Positions 1 to 6,782 of a DNA stretch of 64,000 nt are shown piece after piece. The stretch is from an uncultured Oscillospiraceae bacterium (GTDB lineage: Bacteria; Bacillota; Clostridia; Oscillospirales; Oscillospiraceae): assembly GCA_934591845.1 (NCBI GenBank), contig CAKTPO010000008.1, positions 19,474-83,473 of the forward strand, in the 5' to 3' direction. How positions within the stretch are numbered: position 1 is the first letter of the stretch; every line of letters begins with the position of its first letter. Under the pieces are notes generated by a model. The model had not been told where the DNA came from and made no database searches. It was given only the letters and a program-made list of their open reading frames with translations. A program made the position numbers and the translations under genes.

Positions 1-534
1 GAGGGCCACGTCATAGGCACTGGTTTTGTGGCTTTTGGCTTCCGGGCTGTCATCCAGGCCGGTGCAGTTGACAAAATGGGTGTCCTCCATGGAAAGCTCC
101 TGGGCTTTTTGGTTCATCCGCTCCACAAAAGCCTCCTCGCTGCCACATAAGTGTTCCGCCATGGCACAGGCGCAGTCGTTGGCCGAGGACACGGCAATGG
201 ACTTGAGCATTTCTTCCACGCTCATTTGCTCCCCCACCTTGAGGTACACCTGACTGCCCCCTTTTTTGGCGGCGGCTTCGGAGGTGGTCACGATGTCCCC
301 GTAGCCCAAAGTGCCGGAGTCAATGGCCTCCATAATGAGCAGCATGGTCATAACCTTGGTCACACTGGCAGGGGCCAGGGCCTCATGGGCGTTCTTTTCA
401 TACAGCACCGTCCCCGTGGCCACATCCATCAGTACCGCACTTTTGACCGGCACATCCAGCCCCTCCCCGGAAACGCCTGAAATAAGTGTCGGAAGAACCA
501 AAACCAGCATCAGCAACACCGTGATTCGTTTCAT
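1..534 (-). CDS. D-alanyl-D-alanine carboxypeptidase (PBP5/DacF family), 3' end outside window
   Basis: Partial gene: 178 codons from the start run off the left edge. It is a penicillin-binding protein 5-type serine D,D-carboxypeptidase, which trims the terminal D-Ala from peptidoglycan stem peptides at the outer face of the membrane. Residues 1-22 form a signal peptide (MKRI followed by a hydrophobic stretch). The catalytic SxxK tetrad is SVTK at residues 57-60, and the SxN motif is SAN at 117-119. The third motif (KTG) and the C-terminal membrane anchor would lie outside the window. The ATG at 534 is chosen because it gives the intact signal peptide. It is divergent from the hydrogenase gene. 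The family is sure; which paralogue (DacA, DacB or DacF) cannot be told. Confidence 0.93.
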   Translation of the reverse strand, partial: MKRITVLLMLVLVLPTLISGVSGEGLDVPVKSAVLMDVATGTVLYEKNAHEALAPASVTKVMTMLLIMEAIDSGTLGYGDIVTTSEAAAKKGGSQVYLKVGEQMSVEEMLKSIAVSSANDCACAMAEHLCGSEEAFVERMNQKAQELSMEDTHFVNCTGLDDSPEAKSHKTSAYDVAL

Positions 535-622
535 AGAGCCATCCCTCCCACATTTCTGGAAAAGCATATGCACACGTAAGAATTTCTAATACATCTATCA
601 ATTTTTTGTATGGGAAACGGCC

Positions 623-651
623 TTGAAGTATGATGTCAATTTTGTTATAAT
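623..651 (+). promoter_or_regulatory. Sigma-A promoter of the hydrogenase gene
   Basis: TTGAAG at 623-628 and a perfect TATAAT at 646-651, separated by 17 bp. The leader that follows holds a short inverted repeat (ATCGG at 671-675, CCGAT at 684-688) just before the GGAGG ribosome site. No Crp-type palindrome like that upstream of rnf is seen here. Confidence 0.75.
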
Positions 652-707
652 AACTTCAAAATTACCGGTGGTATCGGAAAAACTACCGATTTTGGAGGAA
701 AAAATCT

Positions 708-2213
708 ATGCGAGGAATCCCGTCCCTGATCACTGACATCCGCAAAAAGGTTTTTACGGAAGTGGCCCGCATGGCCTATGCCGGAAACGACTATACCAAG
801 GCCGAGGACCTGCCCTATGTCATCGTCCCCGGTGACCAGCCGCTGCACCGGGAGTCTGTGTTCCTGGAACGGGCCATTGCCGGTGAGCGGGTGCGGCTGG
901 CCATGGGCCTGTCCGTCCGGTCTGTTCAGACCCGGTCTCTGCTGACCGAGGGCATGGACCATGCCGCTATTGCCCAGCAGTATTATGAGCCGCCTCTCAT
1001 CAACATCATCCCCTACGCTTGCCACGCCTGCCCCACCAACCAGTACAAGGTCACGGAAAACTGCCAGAACTGTCTGGCAGCCTCCTGCCAGCAGGTCTGC
1101 CCCCGGGATGCCATCAGCTTTGTCAACGGCAAAAGCTTTATTGACCCCGGCAAGTGCATCAAGTGCGGCAAGTGCGCCCAGGCCTGTGATTACAATGCCA
1201 TCATCCACTTGGAGCGGCCCTGCCAGGCAGCCTGCGGCATGGATGCCATCGGCATGGACGAAAACGGCAAGGCCCTGATCAATCAGGACAAGTGCGTTTC
1301 CTGCGGCCAGTGCCTGGTGTCCTGCCCCTTCGGTGCCATTGTGGACAAGGGCCAGATCTACCAGGTGGTTCGCTCCATTATGGAGGGGGAAGAAGTTTAC
1401 GCCATTGCCGCCCCGGCCTTTGCCAGCCAATTTGGCAAGGATGTGACCGTAGGCCGTCTCCGGGCCGCCATCCAGGCCCTGGGTTTTAAAGACATGGTGG
1501 AAGTAGCCGTAGGCGCAGACATCTGCACCGTGGAAGAGGCCCGGGACTTTGTGGAAAAGGTTCCCGCGGAGCAGCCCTATATGGCCACCTCCTGCTGCCC
1601 CGCCTGGCATGCCATGGTTCACAAGCTGTTTCCCGCCCAGGCCAAGAACATCTCCATGACTCTGACTCCCATGGTCTACACCGCCCGGATGGTGAAGAAA
1701 GACCACCCGGGCGCCAAAATCGTCTTCGTAGGACCCTGCGCCGCCAAGAAGCTGGAAGCCATTCGGGAGAACATTCGCTCTGATGTGGACTTTGTACTGA
1801 CCTTTGAGGAGCTGCAGGGCATGTTTGAAGCCAAGGAAGTGGACTTTGAAGCTCTGCCGGAGGTTGGCTCCCTGGACGAGGGTACCGCCGCAGGCCGTGG
1901 CTTTGCGGTGGCCGGTGGCGTTGCCCAGGCTGTGGTAGACGTGGTTCACGAGACCCACCCGGATATGGACATCAAAGTGGCCAACGCCCAGGGACTCCGG
2001 GAGTGCCGGAAGCTCATGAACATGGCCAAGGTGGGCAAGTACAACGGCTATCTTCTGGAAGGCATGGCCTGCCCCGGCGGCTGCGTGGCCGGTGCCGGAA
2101 CCATCCTCCCCGTAGCGGAAGCCAACAAGGCCATCGCCCAGGCCATGAAGAGTGCCACCAAAAAGAACCCCCTGGAATCCCAGTACGCCGACCTGGCCGA
2201 GAAACTGGACTAA
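708..2213 (+). CDS. Monomeric [FeFe] hydrogenase with ferredoxin domains (variant L1 motif)
   Basis: 501-residue iron-only hydrogenase, predicted cytoplasmic, which would interconvert protons, electrons and H2 or sense H2. The N-terminal region has a cysteine-rich segment (about 104-130), then CIKCGKCAQAC near 155 and CVSCGQCLVSCP near 199, i.e. a dicluster ferredoxin region. The H-cluster signatures are L1 TSCCPAW at about 294, L2 VGPCAAKK at about 341 and L3 MACPGGCVAGAGT at about 453, so the four cluster cysteines and the proton-transfer cysteine are present. L1 has Ala where bifurcating and catalytic group A enzymes usually have Gly (TSCCPGW); this fits the less studied group B-like enzymes. 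No maturases (HydE, F, G) or diaphorase subunits are adjacent. It has its own promoter and terminator, so it is monocistronic. GGAGG lies 8-9 bp before the ATG. Confidence 0.95.
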   Translation: MRGIPSLITDIRKKVFTEVARMAYAGNDYTKAEDLPYVIVPGDQPLHRESVFLERAIAGERVRLAMGLSVRSVQTRSLLTEGMDHAAIAQQYYEPPLINIIPYACHACPTNQYKVTENCQNCLAASCQQVCPRDAISFVNGKSFIDPGKCIKCGKCAQACDYNAIIHLERPCQAACGMDAIGMDENGKALINQDKCVSCGQCLVSCPFGAIVDKGQIYQVVRSIMEGEEVYAIAAPAFASQFGKDVTVGRLRAAIQALGFKDMVEVAVGADICTVEEARDFVEKVPAEQPYMATSCCPAWHAMVHKLFPAQAKNISMTLTPMVYTARMVKKDHPGAKIVFVGPCAAKKLEAIRENIRSDVDFVLTFEELQGMFEAKEVDFEALPEVGSLDEGTAAGRGFAVAGGVAQAVVDVVHETHPDMDIKVANAQGLRECRKLMNMAKVGKYNGYLLEGMACPGGCVAGAGTILPVAEANKAIAQAMKSATKKNPLESQYADLAEKLD

Positions 2214-2264
2214 TGCACCTCTGAATCAGTTGTTTCGCTCTCAATAAGATGATTCATTGCGTAT

Positions 2265-2305
2265 AAAAATCCCTCACACCGCTTTTGTTGGTGTGAGGGA
2301 TTTTA
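2265..2305 (+). terminator. Intrinsic terminator after the hydrogenase gene
   Basis: Perfect stem AATCCCTCACACC / GGTGTGAGGGATT with loop GCTTTTGTT, followed by T-rich sequence. Confidence 0.9.
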
Positions 2306-2318
2306 TAGGCAAATATGC

Positions 2319-2347
2319 TTGCAATCCGTTGCATGATGTGTTATGCT
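2319..2347 (+). promoter_or_regulatory. Promoter of the small toxin mRNA
   Basis: TTGCAA at 2319-2324 and TATGCT at 2342-2347 with a 17-bp spacer. The predicted start near 2354 coincides with a 13-nt sequence (2354-2366) that is repeated in inverted orientation at 2601-2613, at the 5' end of the antisense RNA. Confidence 0.65.
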
Positions 2348-2450
2348 GTCGTTGGTGCTACCAGTACCCCGGTAGGCGGTTCCCCCTCGATCCTTTTCGG
2401 GGGTGATATACTTCTTTTGCCCCTGATCGTAAAGAGAGGGGGTGACAGAC

Positions 2451-2543
2451 ATGAATATTACATGGGAAGAAATCTTCCAGTTTTGTACGCTCATTGTCGC
2501 TGTCATTAATCTGGTTCTCCAGACGAATAACAAAAAGAAGTAA
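2451..2543 (+). CDS. Small hydrophobic type I toxin (holin-like), 30 aa
   Basis: Thirty-residue peptide: MNITWEEIFQF, then a hydrophobic stretch of about 14 residues ending LVLQ, then a basic tail TNNKKK. This is the architecture of Firmicute type I membrane toxins (holin-like toxin, TxpA, BsrG and Fst types), which depolarise the membrane when over-expressed. A GGGGGTG ribosome site precedes the ATG by 6 bp. Its stop codon lies inside the left arm of a bidirectional terminator, and an antisense RNA gene with a perfect promoter converges on it from 2654. A second copy of the 3' part of this locus lies at 30.69-30.85 kb. Assignment rests on size, topology and antisense architecture; exact family membership would need a profile search. 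Confidence 0.72.
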   Translation: MNITWEEIFQFCTLIVAVINLVLQTNNKKK

Positions 2544-2619
2544 CTGCCTAAAGCTCCCCAGCTAACAGTTACTTCTTTTAGCAACACGGGGGGACCGACC
2601 TACTGGTAGCACCCTCTGT
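2531..2619 (-). ncRNA. Predicted antisense antitoxin RNA of the type I toxin
   Basis: About 90 nt, inferred from the minus-strand promoter at 2626-2654 (start near 2619) and the terminator hairpin at 2533-2580. It overlaps the last codons and 3' end of the toxin mRNA, as in convergent type I systems. Its 5' sequence (GGTGCTACCAGTA) matches the predicted 5' end of the toxin mRNA. No RNA data were available. Confidence 0.65.
2533..2580. terminator. Bidirectional terminator shared by toxin mRNA and antisense RNA
   Basis: Stem AAAAGAAGTAACTG / CAGTTACTTCTTTT, with an internal AGCT(CCCC)AGCT-like loop region. A and T runs on both sides allow termination in both directions; the toxin stop codon is inside the left arm. 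Confidence 0.85.
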
Positions 2620-2625
2620 ATCTAT

Positions 2626-2654
2626 ACTATACCCCAGTTTTGCAGTTTTGTCAA
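2626..2654 (-). promoter_or_regulatory. Perfect-spacing promoter of the antisense RNA
   Basis: On the minus strand: TTGACA (2654-2649), 17-bp spacer, TATAGT (2631-2626). It is one of the strongest consensus promoters in the window, as expected for an antitoxin RNA made in excess. Confidence 0.85.
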
Positions 2655-2687
2655 CCTAGACGTTATAAGACAAAGGACCCTACCACC

Positions 2688-3206
2688 ATGATCCTTAAAA
2701 CCGACAGACTTACCATTCGCCACATTGTAGCGGAGGATTGGAAAAGCATTAAAGATATTTGGGCAGATTTTAACACGTCCGCCCTTTCACGCTACGACAA
2801 ACCCCACATCACCGATGATGCCGACGTTCAGCCGAGAATTGCAAAGTGGGCGGCGGCCAACAGCAGCACGGAGCATATGTTTTTCGCTGTTTGCCTTCAT
2901 GATGCCGTGATCGGATACATTGCCTTTAACATCCGGGAGAACGGACATGAGATCGGCTACTGTTTCCATTCCGCATATCACGGCAAGGGCTATGCTAAGG
3001 AAAGCCACTTGGCACTCATTGACTATATGCGCAATCTTGGCATCAAAAGGCTGACCGCCGGCACGGCACTTCAGAATAGGCCCTCCGTTGCGCTGCTCAA
3101 CTCCCTGGGCTTTGAGCAGATCGAGACAGAAAAGGTATCCTTTTACAAGGATGCGGGCGGCAAGGATATTGTGTTCGATGGCGGTGTTTTTGAGCTGCTG
3201 CTGTAA
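2688..3206 (+). CDS. GNAT family N-acetyltransferase (RimJ/RimL-like)
   Basis: 172-residue acetyltransferase of the GNAT fold, transferring acetyl from acetyl-CoA to an amino group; the substrate is unknown. It starts MILKTDRLTIRHI, the typical RimJ/RimL opening. The central GYCFHSAYHGKGYAKE segment carries the acetyl-CoA pyrophosphate-binding loop, and TAGTALQNRPSVALLNSLGFEQ is the usual C-terminal motif of the subfamily. The ATG at 2688 is preceded by AAAGGA and gives the standard length; an upstream in-frame extension lies in the antitoxin promoter region and was dropped. It stands alone beside the toxin locus. Confidence 0.9.
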   Translation: MILKTDRLTIRHIVAEDWKSIKDIWADFNTSALSRYDKPHITDDADVQPRIAKWAAANSSTEHMFFAVCLHDAVIGYIAFNIRENGHEIGYCFHSAYHGKGYAKESHLALIDYMRNLGIKRLTAGTALQNRPSVALLNSLGFEQIETEKVSFYKDAGGKDIVFDGGVFELLL

Positions 3207-3251
3207 GCGGGGACGGAACCGTTCCCGATAAAAACCAGATGCGTCCCCCAT

Positions 3252-3377
3252 TGTGTCATTCCGACCGCAGCGCCAGCGGAGTGGAGGAATCCACTACGTT
3301 GGATAATGAACCACCACAAGATAAAACCAGCTACTCGGGAAGATTCCTCGACTCACTGCGTTCGCTCGGAATGACAT
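3252..3377. repeat. Fold-back dispersed repeat (TGTCATTCCGA ends), copy 1
   Basis: About 125 bp bounded by the inverted ends TGTCATTCCGA and TCGGAATGACA, with GGAGTGGAGGAATCC and AGATTCCTCGACTCACTGCG arms inside. Related copies lie at about 24197-24319, 46376-46500 and 46523-46647. No gene is seen between 3207 and 3456. Confidence 0.75.
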
Positions 3378-3456
3378 GCCGGGGGGCGGTCCCGGTTGTC
3401 CGCAGGGGTTATATCCGCCACGCAGCACAACGGCATGTAGACCGTTCCTTTTTCTC

Positions 3457-5196
3457 TCATTGTGCCAACTTTCCAGGAATCAAAATGACTGTACTGCTGT
3501 CTTTTTCCTGAACCAGCCATGTTTGGACTGCCGGATTTCCCAAATCGTAGACGAAAACATATGGCTCCGTTATGGACTCCAAGGCCTCTTTTCCGGCGTT
3601 TTCAAGCTGGCGAACAGAGGCGGACATCAGGGAATACCGAAGCTTGAAATGAAGCAACCCGTTATCCCCTTTAGGTACTAGAATACAATGTTGGCTGTTG
3701 GACGGGATGTTCTCCTCCTGTATGAGCCTGTTCATCTCCTGCCGCACAGGATCCTCCTGTGGGCCGTAACGCACAAAGAGCAGTTTTTCCCCGCAAAGCC
3801 ACATTCTGCATGGAAGCAGCATCAGCAACGCAGCCACGCACATGGTCTGCCTTTTATCAGCCATGTTCGCCTGAGATATTTCCCGAACGCACAGACTGAA
3901 CAGCACATAGTTGATCACTGCCAGTGCCGTATTGGTGTACCGTACCGCACTGGGCAGTCCCTCACTTTCGATTGTACCCATGGAAAAAATATACATTGCC
4001 AAAAGGAAAAACATATAGACCCCGTAAAAACAGGCCCCAAATATCGCCGCCCGTCTTAATAGTCTCCGGTCTTTCTTCCACACCCACAAAATCAGCACCG
4101 CAACCAACATAAAGCACACGGCGCAAGCAATCGTTTTGCGGAACGTAAAAGCAAAGCGCAGCAGCTCCATTGCAATTTGCCCGATTTTTCCAATGGGGTT
4201 GTCAAAGAACGTCCTTTTGTAATTGCTCAAGGTCATTGCGTGATAAGAATTTTCCGCCGATGTATATACATTTCCATAACGCTTTCGCCACAAAAACCAC
4301 GCAGCCACCGGCGAGGCGGCAAGGAGCAGTCTTTGCACATTGTTCCGGGCCGATTTCCCATTCCACAAGATCCCCGCCGAGCAAATCAGCACCATCAGCA
4401 TTGCGGAGTTTTTGATTTGGGACAGTGCCACCATGTAACAGGCTCCCAGCCAGAATTCCTTGGTTCCGGTTTCTTTCAGGCAGTGATCGTTTACATACAG
4501 CAGTGTACATCCGGCAGCGACTCCTAAAACCACATCTACCCGCAAATCCAGAATGCCCAGACTGATCGAAACAAAAAACAGCATGGCAATGGCCATAAAT
4601 GCGCTGACCGCTGCCATATTCTTTTTCGCCCTGCTAAAAAGTGCCGCCTCAAAGCAGAGGATCATATAGGTCTGCAAAAACATGGCCATATCCTCTGCCA
4701 TGCCCATTCCAAGAAAAGACAACCCAAAATATAGATAAGTCGCAGTCCCCAGAGGATAGGCCTGGAACATAATAACCGGGTCCCGGTAGTCCGGGAAATG
4801 ATGCTCTGTCACCATCTGTTTAGCGACAAGGCCCCAGTGGGTAAAATTATCATATTCCAGCAGTACCTTCCCATAGCAGCCTACAAACGAGGCAACGGTA
4901 AAAAAGGCGAGCATGATAAATACCGGTTTCCCGTAGAATTTCAGGAATCTCACGGAACGTTCCTGTCTGATACGATTACCCAGATAGAAAAAGCCCGTCA
5001 ACCACAGGCCCCAGGATGCTTCTCTCAAAAAATTCAAAATACCCGCCAGATAAAGGATGCTGATGGTCAGCACCACCGTAAGGCTAGGAAAATACGCCGG
5101 GTCAATTCGCAGTTTCCTACGAAAAAGCTCCCAGTAGCCCAAATTACATAGGCCAAATGCTGTCAGCCAGCAGAGCAATCTCAGGCAGTGTCCCAT
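3457..5196 (-). CDS. Large polytopic membrane protein, possible GT-C-like glycosyltransferase, function unknown
   Basis: 579 residues with about 11-13 hydrophobic segments over residues 1-490 and a soluble C-terminal region of about 90 residues (VPKGDNGLLHFKLRYSLM onward). A large periplasmic-type loop near 110-135 contains NFTHWGLVAKQMVTEHHFPDY; short acidic/His loops of this kind occur in GT-C (Dol-P-Man-type) transferases and O-antigen polymerase-like proteins, but I cannot assign a family. The ATG at 5196 is chosen because GGAG lies 8 bp upstream; an ATG at 5223 would extend the N terminus by nine residues. It is divergent from the XRE regulator, with a 36-bp palindrome between them, which suggests that the regulator controls it. 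Confidence 0.7.
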   Translation of the reverse strand: MGHCLRLLCWLTAFGLCNLGYWELFRRKLRIDPAYFPSLTVVLTISILYLAGILNFLREASWGLWLTGFFYLGNRIRQERSVRFLKFYGKPVFIMLAFFTVASFVGCYGKVLLEYDNFTHWGLVAKQMVTEHHFPDYRDPVIMFQAYPLGTATYLYFGLSFLGMGMAEDMAMFLQTYMILCFEAALFSRAKKNMAAVSAFMAIAMLFFVSISLGILDLRVDVVLGVAAGCTLLYVNDHCLKETGTKEFWLGACYMVALSQIKNSAMLMVLICSAGILWNGKSARNNVQRLLLAASPVAAWFLWRKRYGNVYTSAENSYHAMTLSNYKRTFFDNPIGKIGQIAMELLRFAFTFRKTIACAVCFMLVAVLILWVWKKDRRLLRRAAIFGACFYGVYMFFLLAMYIFSMGTIESEGLPSAVRYTNTALAVINYVLFSLCVREISQANMADKRQTMCVAALLMLLPCRMWLCGEKLLFVRYGPQEDPVRQEMNRLIQEENIPSNSQHCILVPKGDNGLLHFKLRYSLMSASVRQLENAGKEALESITEPYVFVYDLGNPAVQTWLVQEKDSSTVILIPGKLAQ

Positions 5197-5244
5197 GTTT
5201 TTTCTCTCCATTTCCCGTGTCATCCCTACTTGGATGCTTAATTA

Positions 5245-5280
5245 TTAACTGTATAGGCATATAATAGCCTATACAGTTAA
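5245..5280. promoter_or_regulatory. Perfect palindrome between divergent genes, candidate XRE operator
   Basis: Two perfect 14-bp arms, TTAACTGTATAGGC (5245-5258) and GCCTATACAGTTAA (5267-5280), around ATATAATA. A further half-like GCCTATATAA lies near 5299, and TATAAT at 5315-5320 could be the regulator's -10 box. Confidence 0.65.
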
Positions 5281-5344
5281 TTTTATTCTAGCATCTATGC
5301 CTATATAATTCAAGTATAATTTTACTACACAGGCAGGAACAGCG

Positions 5345-5677
5345 ATGGATTATTACAAAATCGGGCAGCAGATCCGCAAAATACGCAAGGCCCACGGTCT
5401 TTCCCAGGAAGAGTTGGCGGAAAAAATAGAAATTTCCGTAACTCACATGAGCCACATTGAAACAGGCAATACCAAACTGAGTCTGCCGGTATTCCTGGAC
5501 ATTGCACAGGTTTTAGAGGTCAGCACAGACGAACTGCTGGGAGATGCAGGATATGAAAGCAGCAGTAAAGCACTTTCGGAAATTGCCGCAGTTCTGGAAC
5601 ATTGCAGCGCAAAAGAAGCAAAGGTCATTGCAGAAATCGTAAAGGCCGCAAAAGTGTCTATGGACAAATATTTATAA
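5345..5677 (+). CDS. XRE family transcriptional regulator
   Basis: 110-residue cytoplasmic DNA-binding protein. The Cro/CI helix-turn-helix occupies residues 5-60 (GQQIRKIRKAHGLSQEELA, then EISVTHMSHIETGNTKLSL). The C-terminal 45 residues form a helical region (LSEIAAVLEHCSAKEAKVIAEIV) that is probably for dimerisation. It is divergent from the membrane protein gene; the palindrome in the shared 148-bp region is the likely operator. A strong terminator follows. Confidence 0.92.
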   Translation: MDYYKIGQQIRKIRKAHGLSQEELAEKIEISVTHMSHIETGNTKLSLPVFLDIAQVLEVSTDELLGDAGYESSSKALSEIAAVLEHCSAKEAKVIAEIVKAAKVSMDKYL

Positions 5678-5694
5678 TTGAAGCTGCATTTAAG

Positions 5695-5750
5695 AAAAAC
5701 AGGAAGCGCATCCTGCCTGGAAAATCAGGTGAGATGCGCTTCCTGTTTTT
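5695..5750. terminator. Bidirectional terminator between the XRE regulator and degV-like gene
   Basis: Long stem AAAACAGGAAGCGCATC / GATGCGCTTCCTGTTTT with an internal CCTGCCTGG...CAGG loop; A and T tracts on both sides serve the two convergent genes. Confidence 0.88.
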
Positions 5751-5772
5751 TGAGGTTATACAGGCAGGGCCT

Positions 5773-6636
5773 TTACCGCTCCGTGCCGTAGAAGAACAGG
5801 GCCAGCATACCGGGTCCTACGTGGGCACCGGAGAAGGGTTCGTGGGGGACGATAATTAGTTCTTTGGGTTCTGCGATGGCCCGGACCCGCTGGGAGAGCA
5901 GCTCCGCTTCTTCCGGGCAGTCTCCGTGGGAGATGGCCACCAGCCGGTGTTCCGCCCCCAGCTGCTTCTTTTCGTACATGTCTGCCAGGGCTTCAATGGC
6001 TTTTTTCCGGCCCCGGACCTTGCCGCAGGAGACGATATGGCCGTCGGCGGTGCCGTAGAGGATGGGCTTGATGTTCAGCACCGTGCCGATCATGGCGGTG
6101 GCGCCGCTGACCCGGCCGCTGCGTTTCAGGAAGTTCAGGTCGTCCACAGTAAAATACTGGCACATATGGGGTACCTCTTCGTCAAGGATCGCCCCGGCTT
6201 CTTTTGCGCTGAGGCCCTGACGGCTCAGTTCGGCGGCACGCATGGCCAGCATTCCGCTGCCAAAACCGCAGCCCCGGGAATCCACGATATGGACATACCG
6301 GTCCGGGAATTCCTCAGATAGTTCTTCCTTGGCGTTCATGGCCGCCTGATAGGTGCCGCTGATGCCGGAGGACATGGAGACATACACCGCATCCTGGCCC
6401 TGAGACAGAACCTGGCGAAAATGCTCCAGGAACAGATGGGTATTTAACAGGCTGGTGGTGATCTTGCTGCCCTGGCGCAGGGCGTCATAGTAGCTCCTGG
6501 CGTCAAAATGGTCCACGTCCCCAAGATATTCTTTCTGAACACCCTCTACGCAGTAGGTGCAGGGCAGCAGGGTGATGCCCTCCAAACAGGATGCGGGCAG
6601 ATTGGCACTGCCGTCTGCGAATACAGTAAAAGACAT
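5773..6636 (-). CDS. DegV family fatty-acid-binding protein
   Basis: 287 residues, the usual DegV/FakB length. DegV proteins bind one fatty acid and, as FakB, present it to the kinase FakA for phospholipid synthesis. Visible family marks are the N-terminal FADGSANLP, the TSLLNTHLFLEHF segment, VYVSMSSGISGTYQ (ligand-carboxylate loop), IVDSRGCGFGSGMLA, and the C-terminal HEPFSGAHVGPGMLALFF. No FakA kinase is adjacent. It is the last gene on the minus strand before the terminator at 5.7 kb, and is separated from ricT by a terminator. Confidence 0.93.
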   Translation of the reverse strand: MSFTVFADGSANLPASCLEGITLLPCTYCVEGVQKEYLGDVDHFDARSYYDALRQGSKITTSLLNTHLFLEHFRQVLSQGQDAVYVSMSSGISGTYQAAMNAKEELSEEFPDRYVHIVDSRGCGFGSGMLAMRAAELSRQGLSAKEAGAILDEEVPHMCQYFTVDDLNFLKRSGRVSGATAMIGTVLNIKPILYGTADGHIVSCGKVRGRKKAIEALADMYEKKQLGAEHRLVAISHGDCPEEAELLSQRVRAIAEPKELIIVPHEPFSGAHVGPGMLALFFYGTER

Positions 6637-6696
6637 AGGTCTACCTCCGAAAGTTCTTTTCTCTTAAGTATAGGCGTTTTTGCCCCCAAGGGCAAG

Positions 6697-6729
6697 GAAA
6701 ACCGTGCAGTCCCCATTCGACTGCACGGT
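6697..6729 (-). terminator. Terminator downstream of the RicT gene
   Basis: Minus-strand stem ACCGTGCAGT / ACTGCACGGT followed by TTTTCCTT. A second hairpin (CCAACTCTACC / GGTAGAGTTGG, 6758-6780) lies between it and the stop codon. Confidence 0.8.
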
Positions 6730-6782
6730 CTCTACGCTCTACTCTACGGCTCTACCCCAACTCTACCAGGGGTAGAGTTGGC

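Noticed and set aside
645..1958. 437-codon minus-strand open frame opposite the hydrogenase gene
   Set aside because: Its translation is a His/Gly/Leu-rich shadow of the hydrogenase coding strand, with no recognisable domain. Comparable mirror frames lie opposite the rnf genes (24672-26006, 28476-29753) and the ABC permease (38851-40383).
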